From Hofstenia miamia (lineage: Eukaryota > Xenacoelomorpha > Acoela), in contig SCFE01000041.1 in NCBI GenBank assembly GCA_004352715.1, positions 896,928 to 960,927 of the forward strand: DNA of 64,000 nt, given 5' to 3'. The notes under the pieces are model-generated. The model did not search any database. It was not told where the DNA came from and saw nothing but the letters and a program-made list of their open reading frames with translations. The translations under genes and the position numbers were made by a program. The stretch's first letter is position 1; every line of letters begins with the position of its first letter. Shown in pieces: positions 1 to 8,904 of this stretch.

Positions 1-196
1 TCCAGTTAAAAACACGCTAAAGAAATTTTGAGAAGTTGTTTGTGTCCATCTTAGTAACCACTATCTTAATTAAATTGTGTATATATTAATGATAAATAAA
101 CTGAAAAGCAAGTTTATTCAAAATATAATTTGGATTTTCTTATAAAATTATAAAAACTTGACTATTAAAGGGTGTCCACAAGGTTAGGCAAACGAC

Positions 197-895
197 CAAA
201 GTTCGAAAGTTCGCACTTTACGAACTTTATTCAAAGCTAAAATTCGCGAAATTTTACGAACTTTAATAATTAATTAATCAACTCTAAAAGCTCGTAATGT
301 TCGAAATTAAATTAGAAAACAAAAACATATTTTTTTAGAAAAATCAAGCGCGGCGATACGATTCTTTTACAGAGGTGACAGGGACAACATCAACTGAATT
401 TGTTAACTGGCAATATAAAAGACAAAAGCAAAGCGACATTTGTGAGACACAGTATATAAATACAATTGCACAGTCTCAACATTCTGAAAATTTGAGAAAA
501 CTTTAGTTTCCTTAACTATAGAATATCGAAATTTGTTTAAACTATTAGAGGGGGACATTGTACATGCTTTCCAAATTAAAGGGGGACAAGTCCTCCCTGT
601 CCCCCTCCTCAATAGCCACCTCTGCGAGGACTAAGGACGCTATGTCTCCCACCTAACATCTCAATACCGCTTTCGTATGAAAAAACTATAAGTTTGTTTG
701 TGGCCCCTCGTTTCAGTCGTTCGTGGGGCTCAGGTCCCTTGGGCCCATCCCTTAATCCAGCACTGACTTAATTTCGTCTTCTGAAAGCAGTAATTATTTC
801 CGAACTTTTATGAACCTTTACGCAATTTATCAAATTGGAAAACTTCGCGAACTTTTACGAACTTTATTTTTTTTTCAACGAACTCTCGAACTATG
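197..895. mobile_element. Degenerate hAT-like non-autonomous element, interrupted
   Basis: The left end begins CAAAGTTCGAAAGTTCG. The right end, read on the other strand, begins CATAGTTCGAGAGTTCG. Both ends continue into GAACTTT/ACGAACTTT-rich subterminal repeats. The eight bases outside each end, caaacgac and caaaaacc, agree at 6 of 8 positions, which fits an aged hAT target-site duplication. The middle (about 330-765) is unrelated to the ends and looks like later insertions. No transposase is present. Confidence 0.5.
370..624. mobile_element. Possible hAT-like MITE nested in the 197-895 element
   Basis: Both ends carry CAGAGGTG as a terminal inverted repeat. The interior has two GGGGGACA-type tracts in opposite orientation near the right end. 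The flanking 8-mers do not match, so the boundaries are tentative. A second typical hAT-type terminus (complement CAGTGCTGGATTAAGG) ends at 765 with no visible partner. Confidence 0.35.
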
Positions 896-1656
896 CAAAA
901 ACCAATAGTCATTTTCAAATAGAACAATTTCATAATTTGACTAATCGTAAACCGCAAAAATCACTTTTTGGTGGTGCTACACAATTAGTATTTGACACCC
1001 TCTTTAGTGATTTAGTATACAAATAAAAAGTTACAATTCATCAAAATATTGTTCTAAAATCGATGGGAAAACAATGCGGTGCTAATTCCATAATTTTTGG
1101 ATTTGAGTGTCAAAAATAAATCAAGCAAACACAAATAAAGTCGACAGATTATATTTAATAAAAGCTGCTCCTTGCCAAAACCATGTTTATAATAATTTAC
1201 TATAACTGAACACAAGCCTCATTTCCTTGATTTTATTACATATCGATTTTTAACCACGAAATTGGATTGAAAATTAGGTCAATTAACCACTATAAGTTTA
1301 CAAAACAGAATCTATTGTTAGCTAACTGCTGGAATTATTCTTAACAGCAATTAATGCATTACGCCACTGAGCTAACAGCTGCTAAAAATCTATGGAATCT
1401 CCTGTTGTACATTTCGTTTAACAACATTTTATAAATCATATTTAAAAAACCGCCAATGCATTATTCCACAATAATGACTTCGAATAGTATATTAATATCT
1501 GTGAAGTTCCAAACCGTAATGATCACTGTACTATTTTAAGGTTCCTATCCTGTATGTGATGAAGGCTCCTGAATTAAATTTCAAAGAATGTAGACAAAGT
1601 CAATAAATTGTAAGCTTACATCAAATTACATATACTTGTAATAAAAAACCCTGCTT

Positions 1657-1661
<5 letters not shown>

Positions 1662-1702
<41 letters not shown>
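1662..1702. repeat. (TA)n microsatellite
   Basis: About 20 uninterrupted TA units, just downstream of the candidate exon 1734-2042 on the minus strand. Confidence 0.95.
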
Positions 1703-1703
<1 letters not shown>

Positions 1704-1733
1704 CAAAATGGACAATTAGAAGAAATTGCTAAC

Positions 1734-2042
1734 CTCAATTTCAAAAGCAATTGGATAAAAACAAGTGGCTTTATCTTTAATTTTAATGTAAAGTGCAGCT
1801 GCTTTATTACTGCAATCACTTGAAGAAAAACAATTAAAAAATTCGTGATTAATTTCTCCATTTCGCATGAAGAGTAGTTGCGTTGAGTTGAGTTCGGGGT
1901 AAAAGTAAATCCGCAATTGATCCTTGACGAATCCAAAGCCAATATGTTCGTTGGGAAATTGATGATAAATGTGTTTATTGATAATTTCGATTGGGTTTTT
2001 CAGAATAAAACGCGGTTGAAACGAGAATCTCCCAGAGAATCG
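1734..2042 (-). CDS. Candidate internal exon of unrecognised secreted/membrane protein
   Basis: A 103-codon open stretch lies between an acceptor (..acttacaag, AG at 2043-2044) and a donor (GAG|GTTAGC, GT at 1732-1733), both phase 0. The peptide opens RFSGRFSFQPRFILKNPIE and contains FVKDQLRIYFYPELNST, with a possible N-glycosylation site (NST) and a short cysteine cluster (FNCFSSSDCS). It sits downstream of, and on the same strand as, the signal-peptide gene at 2586-4557, so it may be a later exon of that gene. The joining exon was not settled. I do not recognise the family. Confidence 0.5.
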
Positions 2043-2394
2043 CTTGTAAGTATTTATGCTTCAATGTAATTGTTAATAATGGAATTTAGAAATAGCATAT
2101 ATGACCTAGGGAATCAATGATCGAATAAAAGCCTTTGTATATCCCATTTTTTTTGCTAAAAGCAGTATTGTGTTAAAAATCATTTGTGATTTAATTGCAA
2201 CCATTATTGAAATAAATATAAAATTAACAGTTGCGCATAATTTCAAAGCTTGAATGATAGACAAATGAACGGCATTACATTAGATCTTGATGTAAGCGCT
2301 GGAAGAGGATTCAACAAAACTGGACTTGACTCAAATAATCCCATATACTCATTTCGCAAATTTAAGGCAACCACATTCGACCCGGAAAGAACTG

Positions 2395-2534
2395 TTAAAA
2401 CGGATAAAACAAAGAAGCAATTATGCTTATATATTCCATTAAAAGTAAAATTAACTGTCTCCAAAATTTCTTAGTTGTCTCAATGACAAAATTTGTCTGT
2501 TTACCATTGTATTTGTTGTAGTCGCTCTCTATTT
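2395..2534 (-). CDS. Candidate terminal exon of the same unrecognised gene (alternative model)
   Basis: After the acceptor TTTCCCTCAG (AG at 2535-2536) a frame compatible with the phase-1 end of exon 2586-2671 runs 46 codons to a TAA. It includes ESDYNKYNGKQTNFVIETT and ends in a hydrophobic tail, LILLLMEYISIIASLFYPF, which could be a membrane segment. A competing model uses the acceptor at CAACTAAG and another frame, reading ETVNFTFNGIYKHN onward to about 2243. The two are mutually exclusive, and sequence alone does not decide. Confidence 0.35.
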
Positions 2535-2585
2535 CTGAGGGAAATCTTTGAAAAATAGGCATATTTTGAAATTCACCCGACTTAC

Positions 2586-2671
2586 CCGAAGTTTGAATTC
2601 GCATCATAATTTTCGATAGAAGTGCAGTAAGTTGTGATGCTAAACAAAATTTGATTCGTACGTGTGTAAGC
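2586..2671 (-). CDS. Unrecognised gene, exon 3
   Basis: This 86-nt exon lies between ATAATTTTAG (AG at 2672-2673) and a strong donor, CGG|GTAAGT (GT at 2584-2585). Phase 2 in and phase 1 out agree with exon 2. Confidence 0.55.
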
Positions 2672-4557
2672 CTAAAATTATAATATATTCAGGGAGTAGC
2701 GGGAGCCTAAACACCTATTTCATAATATTAAAAAGGCAATGGACTAAAATAATAATGTAGCATGTAAATATTATTTCTACAGGAAGACCATATGTTAACC
2801 CGTAGGAAAGATAACTACTTTAATGGAAGACATTCTTCATCCCCAGACCACTAAGGTTTTAGTTTTAGAAGAATGATTTTATTGTATATTGTTTTTAACA
2901 TTTACAATATATTGCTTGTTTGTTACTCCAGTTAAATATCGTTTGATGTGATATTGATAAATATATGCTTACTGTACGAGCCTATGACTAATATGTATGT
3001 ATATGCACGCCAATATCGGATTTCAAGTGCGAATCAATTTTGTATGTCGCAGTGCAGTTTAGCACTACAATCATTGAAAAGCATTTCCATTCCAGATCCC
3101 AAATTTTTAGCTACGGCTTAGTACAAGCCAGATGCACCCGCTCCCAGTTCTCGTGTAAACCGTAATTTTCACAGACACTGAAGCTAACATTTTAGAAAAA
3201 CCGTAGGCCCTTAAGAAACTAATTTTGGAATTTACTGTGATTTATTGCTGAGCGTGAAAACACAAATACTAACAGCAGAGGTGGTGAAATTCGGCAGATG
3301 TTGGAAACGAAATCGATCCGTCAATGGAATAAAGGTAAAGTTCACACTTGCAGACTCAATAACACAATCATTAGAATGGGCACGCTCCCAAAAAACATTC
3401 ACCGAATTCTCTAAAGGATACCAAGGCAACCAAACGAAAGCTTCCAGCTGCCATTCAGATAAATTACCAAATTGTGTCATCGTCTCGATCTGTTTACACC
3501 ATGGTACGATGAATGTCGAATGTAGGACGCGCTTTAGTTGCGCGACAGACGTAACAATTTTTTTATCAATTAACTTGTTTCTGGCAGAGTATGGAAACCG
3601 CACAAACACATTGCCATCTGTAACCACTTTGACTTGATATACACCTGGTATGAGAAATCTTAAATCCTGAATTACAAGTAGACAAGAATATTATATATGA
3701 TTACTATTTTTTAGTCTTATGGAAATTAATAAACTTAAGCTAGCGTTTAACGATTACTTTTCTGCAATAAGAGAGGGAACCACTTGTAATTGTGTACAGT
3801 TATTGTTTGATTTTCTTTAACCACAATTGTATTGACTACTCTTGGGATGAGCACGTAAATTATTCGTGCTTATTTTTCTTAACGGTGAGACATACACATG
3901 AATGCAAAACACTATACATTTTAACTAATCGTGAGACGCCATCTTTAGATGTTACAGACCAAGAAAATTTAAAATTTCAATAGCAGAAAAAGTATTTGTT
4001 CTCTGTACGCTTGTAAATCATTCAAATATTACAATAATTATTTACATAACGCTTAAGACAGTATGTAATTCAAATTGTTTAAAATTTCTCAAACCTTTCT
4101 GAAGTAAATTTTCTACATCGGGAAATAGGTCGGTGAAACTCAAAGGATCAATATTAGTCAAATGGAGGTCTTTGTCAAGGGTGAGTTTCTTGGATTTCAT
4201 CACTAATATTTCCACGGTAGCGTTCAACTGCGTCTTGGTTAAAAAGAAAGTAAATTTCATCGAATGTTTACAGATAAACTCAAAATAACCACTTCTGGGA
4301 TCATACAGGAAACTGTTTTCTTCAATAAGCGACATTAATTCGTGAGAATGCACCTCAAATTGCATAGTATCAGGATTTCGCTTGAGATTGCATAACGAGA
4401 AGAAACCCTGATATTGGTGGCCATATGACTGATAAACAGCAACGTCCTGCAAGTAAGGGCCGCGCGAGATATCGCATAAAGCACATTCAACGCAGGGAAA
4501 AATCACAAGTACGAAAACGTAGTAAGTGCGCATTGCGCTAATCAAACGTGTGTACAT
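2586..4557 (-). CDS. Unrecognised secreted/luminal protein, exons 1-3
   Basis: Three exons fit together by phase: 4095-4557, 3236-3644 and 2586-2671, giving roughly 319 residues so far. Introns are 450 and 564 nt with GT-AG ends. Exon 1 starts at the first ATG after an in-frame stop. A second ATG eight codons later starts a good signal peptide (MRTYYVFVLVIFPCVECA). The ectodomain has possible N-glycosylation sites (NAT, NLS, NFT twice) and aromatic-rich stretches such as EAFVWLPWYPLENSVNVFWE. The splice after LLQK joins to GVYQVKVVTDG. Exon 3 is basic and hydrophobic (LTHVRIKFCLASQLTALL). The 3' structure is unresolved; candidates are 2395-2534 and 1734-2042. The gene lies on the MON2 strand, downstream of its last visible exon. 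I do not recognise the family and assign no function. Confidence 0.6.
3236..3644 (-). CDS. Unrecognised gene, exon 2
   Basis: The acceptor is TCATACCAG (AG at 3645-3646) and the donor CACA|GTAAATT (GT at 3234-3235). The exon adds 409 nt in phase 1 and leaves phase 2. The plus strand also has a long open frame here, but it lacks splice support and phase partners. Confidence 0.6.
4095..4557 (-). CDS. Unrecognised gene, exon 1 (signal peptide)
   Basis: This exon covers 154 codons plus one base. The donor is AAAG|GTTTGAG (GT at 4093-4094). It carries the signal peptide and the start of the ectodomain (SRGPYLQDVAVYQSYGHQY). An in-frame TAG a few codons upstream supports the start. Confidence 0.6.
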
Positions 4558-5073
4558 AAGATGCTTAAGAAAACTATGCTATCAATATTTGCATTTATAA
4601 GATAAGGTTCCCCAGATGAAATAGAACCTATGAAAATAAAACAAATTATAACTCAAATAAATAAAAATGGCCTTTCAGAAATGTGTAAAATTAAAAATCT
4701 ATTAAACTCTGATTTCCTAAGAATTGAGTGATTCTCTTGAAACAAATGGTCAGAGCTCAGATTAATAATATTCTTACTGTTTGATGACGGCCATCCAAAA
4801 AACAACGATACAGTTCATGGTGAAAACTACAACGCTGAATCACGAAGAATTACACAGTAAACTCCTATCAACTTAGATTTTTACGCAGGAGTTTATAGTA
4901 AATAGACCTACTTGTTACAGGACTGGTTGCTTGTTAATTTAATAATTGCTTAGTCAAGCTCATTTTGGTTATATACGACCGGTTTACAAATACTACAGTA
5001 TTTGCCAAAAAATATCTCAATAGAGCCCAAAGAGATCTATGTAGTGTTTAGGAGATCCCAATAAAGCAAAAAA

Positions 5074-6240
5074 AGTTGCTCATAGGGATTAGGAGATACG
5101 AATAAGGCAAAAGGAAATCCAACTAAGGCAAACAAACATCCCAATTGTGCAAATAAATATCCAACATGTATCATTATGAAAAACACTATATGACTTCGGT
5201 AAATAAGGTGTACACACATTTTGTGCAAATGAAACATGCACAAAGAAAAATGTGTTTTCCAGCAGCTGATGCATTTGAGAACAAGCGGTATGAATACATG
5301 CACTGTAGTTATCTATGGTTTATTATTATCAGGCTCAAAAAAAATTGCACTCATTATCAATTTTAAATAATAAAATGTCTTTGATTTTTATTTGTTACAA
5401 AACAGTGAGATTTGAAGAAAAATATAATGAAACTGTTGCAGTTTTGTTGCTGGCCAAATATCTAAACTATTGTACTTAACGTATCGCCTTCAAAATTAAA
5501 GTATAGACAAATAAGATGGAGGGCTCCAACTTTTGCCGATAAACTTGATATAAAAAATTTGAAATAAACAACTCTTTTTGTAACAACAATCTATTCACTT
5601 TTGTATAATAAGTTTAAAAACGATAGAAGAATAATTCTCATTTTGGTATATATATATATATATATATANAGTTGCTCATAGGGATTAGGAGATACGAATA
5701 AGGCAAAAGGAAATCCAACTAAGGCAAACAAACATCCCAATTGTGCAAATAAATATCCAACATGTATCATTATGAAAAACACTATATGACTTCGGTAAAT
5801 AAGGTGTACACACATTTTGTGCAAATGAAACATGCACAAAGAAAAATGTGTTTTCCAGCAGCTGATGCATTTGAGAACAAGCGGTATGAATACATGCACT
5901 GTAGTTATCTATGGTTTATTATTATCAGGCTCAAAAAAAATTGCACTCATTATCAATTTTAAATAATAAAATGTCTTTGATTTTTATTTGTTACAAAACA
6001 GTGAGATTTGAAGAAAAATATAATGAAACTGTTGCAGTTTTGTTGCTGGCCAAATATCTAAACTATTGTACTTAACGTATCGCCTTCAAAATTAAAGTAT
6101 AGACAAATCAGATGGAGGGCTCCAACTTTTGCCGATAAACTTGATATAAAAAATTTGAAATAAACAACTCTTTTTGTAACAACAATCTATTCACTTTTGT
6201 ATAATAAGTTTAAAAACGATAGAAGAATAATTCTCATTTT

Positions 6241-6262
<22 letters not shown>
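5074..6262. repeat. 596-bp tandem duplication joined at a single N
   Basis: The segment starting agttgctcataggg at 5074 recurs at 5670, and the two copies run in step to about 5665 and 6261. I noticed only one substitution (aag versus cag at about 5513 and 6109). The junction is a (TA)n tract followed by one N at 5669. Near-identity plus a single N suggests an assembly join of two copies of the same contig end. No gene was seen in either copy. Confidence 0.85.

Positions 6263-6276
<14 letters not shown>
6243..6276. repeat. (TA)n microsatellite
   Basis: TA repeat at the right end of the 596-bp duplication. The same tract is at the left junction (5647-5668). Confidence 0.9.
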
Positions 6277-6279
<3 letters not shown>

Positions 6280-6281
<2 letters not shown>

Positions 6282-7915
6282 TGTTCGAGTTCAGTTCAAA
6301 TAATTTTATCGGATATTTGTTTGTATTAATTGGATGACTAATTGCCTTACTCGGATCTTTTCATGCCCAATTCTGATTTTTAAAAGCCTTAATTGGATAT
6401 TTCAATCTCAATATGGATTTCCTAATGCCGTAATCGGATCTCTTTGTGCTCTATCGGGATATTTTTTGTCAAATATTGTAGTTTACTGTACATTAAGATT
6501 AAGTGCGTGCAACTGCAATGATACCTTTTCATTTAATATGAACTATTTTAGAACGCCTTATACCAGAATAAACCCTATATCATTTTCATAGTGAAAGCTG
6601 GGTGACGCATTCCAATTAGCAGGTCCAGCAAAAGTCAGTCTAAATACGTTCAATCTAAATAACTGATTACAATGCAAGGCTAACATAATATTAGTGTCGC
6701 TCAATTAAATTTAAGAATGTATGGGTGACATTCATTATCGATTTTAAATTGCTAAAAAACAGATCATGAAGTTTCCAGGACGACTAGGCAAAAAATAAAC
6801 ACAAGTTAAGATAGACCCCATTAAGCAACTGAAAAAGATGAAATGTTTTCACGTGCACTCGACTTTGTTTAAGAAACAAAAAATATCTTCAAGAAGAAGT
6901 TTTGCACCGAGGATATTAGTACAATATGAGTTTGTATTTATTAAAAATTTAAACTAGAGAGGTTCAGAATGCACTTCATATTGTTCATATAAATACAACT
7001 CAGGTTAAAAATGTCCTTAAAAAACATTTCGTTTAGAGACCATCAGCATAATATTGTGGTGTCAGACGATGTTGGTGATAACCAGGCTAACAGGCTTGTT
7101 TGTTTTAGTTAACAGTGTTAACTTTCAATTTTAATTGTTTATCGTTCTTGCCTATATAATTCCGTTATTGGTTATTGTTTAGAAAGAAGAACTGTGCCTA
7201 GTCGTTGGTGCTATCTGAACTTCACCGCTTGTACCTTGACACCAAAAATTTTGTTGGGTCTGGGTCGTGTGAAAGGCTTTTCTCAAAAACAAGTCATGTC
7301 GAGTGACTCCAAATATGCAACCTCGAAAACATTTTAGTAGAAGTTAAGGTTTTAATCGAGATCTAGGTCAAGGTCAAATTGCGCAATAATATATTTTATT
7401 TGTAAAAAAGTGTATTAAGTTTCTCAACTTATATCATTAAAACATATTGGGTGTATTAATAGAATTTCTTTCAAAATTGCTCTTTGAGTATTTTAGTGAT
7501 TTTAAAGTTAACGGCATGTATTTAATGCTAATACAAAATTTTGAGCGAAATAAATCTTAATCAAGTTTATTACATTTTAAAAACAAAACACTGTTAATAA
7601 GATCTTGACATTATAAGGCAAAATGTGCATTAAAATACTTTAATTTAGAATAATATTAATATGTATATTATTCTGGATACAGCCTTGTATAATTTGTGTA
7701 AAAATCTATTTGACCTCGACTTCGATTAAAATGTTGATAATCGAGATCGAGTTCATATAATCTATGTGTGCGAGGTCGAGATCAAGGTTCGAGTCTGCAT
7801 CTCCGGCTAATTGAATAATGCTGACATTAATTACTAACTACATACATGTATGCAGGTTTTAACGAAACTGAACAATTGAACAGTGAAGTACATGTAACTT
7901 TTTTGTCACATGACA
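6280..7915. other. Non-coding stretch between the duplication and the hAT element
   Basis: No convincing exon was found. The part from about 7325 to 7800 contains GAGGTCGAGATC-like repeats near both sides (atcgagatctaggtcaag and aggtcgagatcaaggttc). These may be the arms of an old MITE, but I could not define its ends. Confidence 0.4.
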
Positions 7916-7926
7916 ATTAATGAATA

Positions 7927-8469
7927 AGGATGGGTACGTTTAAACGTTTAAACGCTGTTTAAAGGTGAAGTAAAAAGAAATAATTAAATAATAGGCCTCT
8001 AGTTGTTAACTCTTTCTCTACCATTGTATCCAAATGAGCACAATTTCTATTTGCGCTGTCATGCCGTTAATAATCAGCTAACAACTTTTTTAAAATTTAA
8101 ACCTGTGAATTATGAGACAATTAGTTAATGAAATAAATATAGCAGCTATACAAGATAGCAAGTGCATTTATGGCATGTCCTGCTACCTCTGTGGCTGCTC
8201 AAGCTGCCTTTTCTAAGGCAGGAAACTTGCAACGGCGAGAAAGAGCGAGTTTTTGCTCGAAAAAAATTGATCAAATTTTACTTTTAAAATCTGTAGTCTA
8301 ATGTAATTTACAAACAATAAAAATAATTCATTTTCATTTAAATTTGAATTTTTAATTACGGAATTTTAGTTATATTTATCGTTATGCCTACAGGTCTAGT
8401 TTAAAGGTTTTCAGTTTGTAAAAGTAATGCGTTTAAGCGTTTACAAATTTAGTAAAAGTGCCCATTCTG
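7927..8469 (+). mobile_element. hAT transposon, internally deleted copy
   Basis: The ends are imperfect inverted repeats: AGGATGGGTACGTTT on the left and, on the opposite strand, AGAATGGGCACTTTT. The 11-mer attaatgaata flanks both sides exactly (7916-7926 and 8470-8480), consistent with the 8-bp hAT target duplication plus chance matches. Subterminal GTTTAAACGTTTAAACGC motifs occur near both ends. Inside is only the C-terminal end of a hAT transposase. At 543 bp it is far shorter than an autonomous hAT element. Confidence 0.85.
8146..8301 (+). pseudogene. hAT transposase C-terminal (dimerisation) fragment
   Basis: This 51-codon open frame, ending in TAA, contains FMACPATSVAAQAAFSKAGN. It corresponds to the conserved C-terminal dimerisation motif of hAT transposases (family pattern PATSxxxERxFSxxG). 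The Glu-Arg usually following the serine-rich motif is replaced. The N-terminal zinc finger and the catalytic core are absent, so it cannot be an active transposase. Confidence 0.85.
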
Positions 8470-8525
8470 ATTAATGAATAGCAAAGAATTCAATTTTCCG
8501 GCTACTGGTTAAATAGTTGTGTGAA

Positions 8526-8526
8526 A

Positions 8527-8563
<37 letters not shown>
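8526..8563. repeat. (CA)n(TA)n microsatellite
   Basis: A compound dinucleotide tract, CA units followed by TA units, just right of the hAT element. Confidence 0.9.
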
Positions 8564-8672
8564 GCCATTATTTGGAAAGAAAGATTCAATCAATATTACT
8601 GGAAACAACATATTTTTGTACTATTGTTTGATAAATTGATTTTAAGTTTATAATTCTTAGTAGATAAAAAAT

Positions 8673-8677
<5 letters not shown>

Positions 8678-8704
<27 letters not shown>
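8678..8704. repeat. (TA)n microsatellite
   Basis: TA repeat immediately downstream (transcript sense) of the last visible MON2 exon, about 25 nt past its donor site. Confidence 0.9.
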
Positions 8705-8728
8705 GCATGGATAAGCCATTCAAAATAC

Positions 8729-8904
8729 CTTGAGATTTGATTGAAAGACTCAATGACATATAAAAGAAGATCCCAGCCAAAAATCAGGTTCTGTCCGTTG
8801 TCTTGTAACAGAATTAAAAGACAATCAAACTGCTTTAGCCGCACATCGGCATATGTCACCTCGCACATATGCTTCAAAGGTAGTAGAATGGATAACTGTA
8901 ACTC
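8729..8904 (-). CDS. MON2: MON2 exon 15 (last recognisable exon)
   Basis: Residues 773-830, phase 0 to 2, donor TCAAG|GTATTT. VTYADVRLKQFDCLLILLQ matches human INHPDIRLKQLECVLQILQ, and FGWDLLLYVIESF matches GPGWPLVLGVMGAI. Reading through the donor continues into the (TA)n tract and soon stops. Confidence 0.95.

Noticed and set aside
2250-2474. A 74-codon plus-strand frame, polar and protein-like
   Set aside because: It starts at TTG, has no homology I recognise, and overlaps candidate minus-strand exons. Not enough to call a gene.
3245-3637. A 130-codon plus-strand open frame
   Set aside because: It is the opposite strand of a minus-strand exon with acceptor, donor and compatible phases, and has no such support itself.
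6557-6652. A possible MON2 exon 16 (minus strand, phase-compatible, containing LTFAGPANWNASPSFHYEN)
   Set aside because: Splice sites and phase fit, and it vaguely resembles an L-T-x-x-G-x-x-W-N-x-S stretch of MON2. However, about 60 conserved residues before it would be missing and the rest does not align, so chance is more likely.
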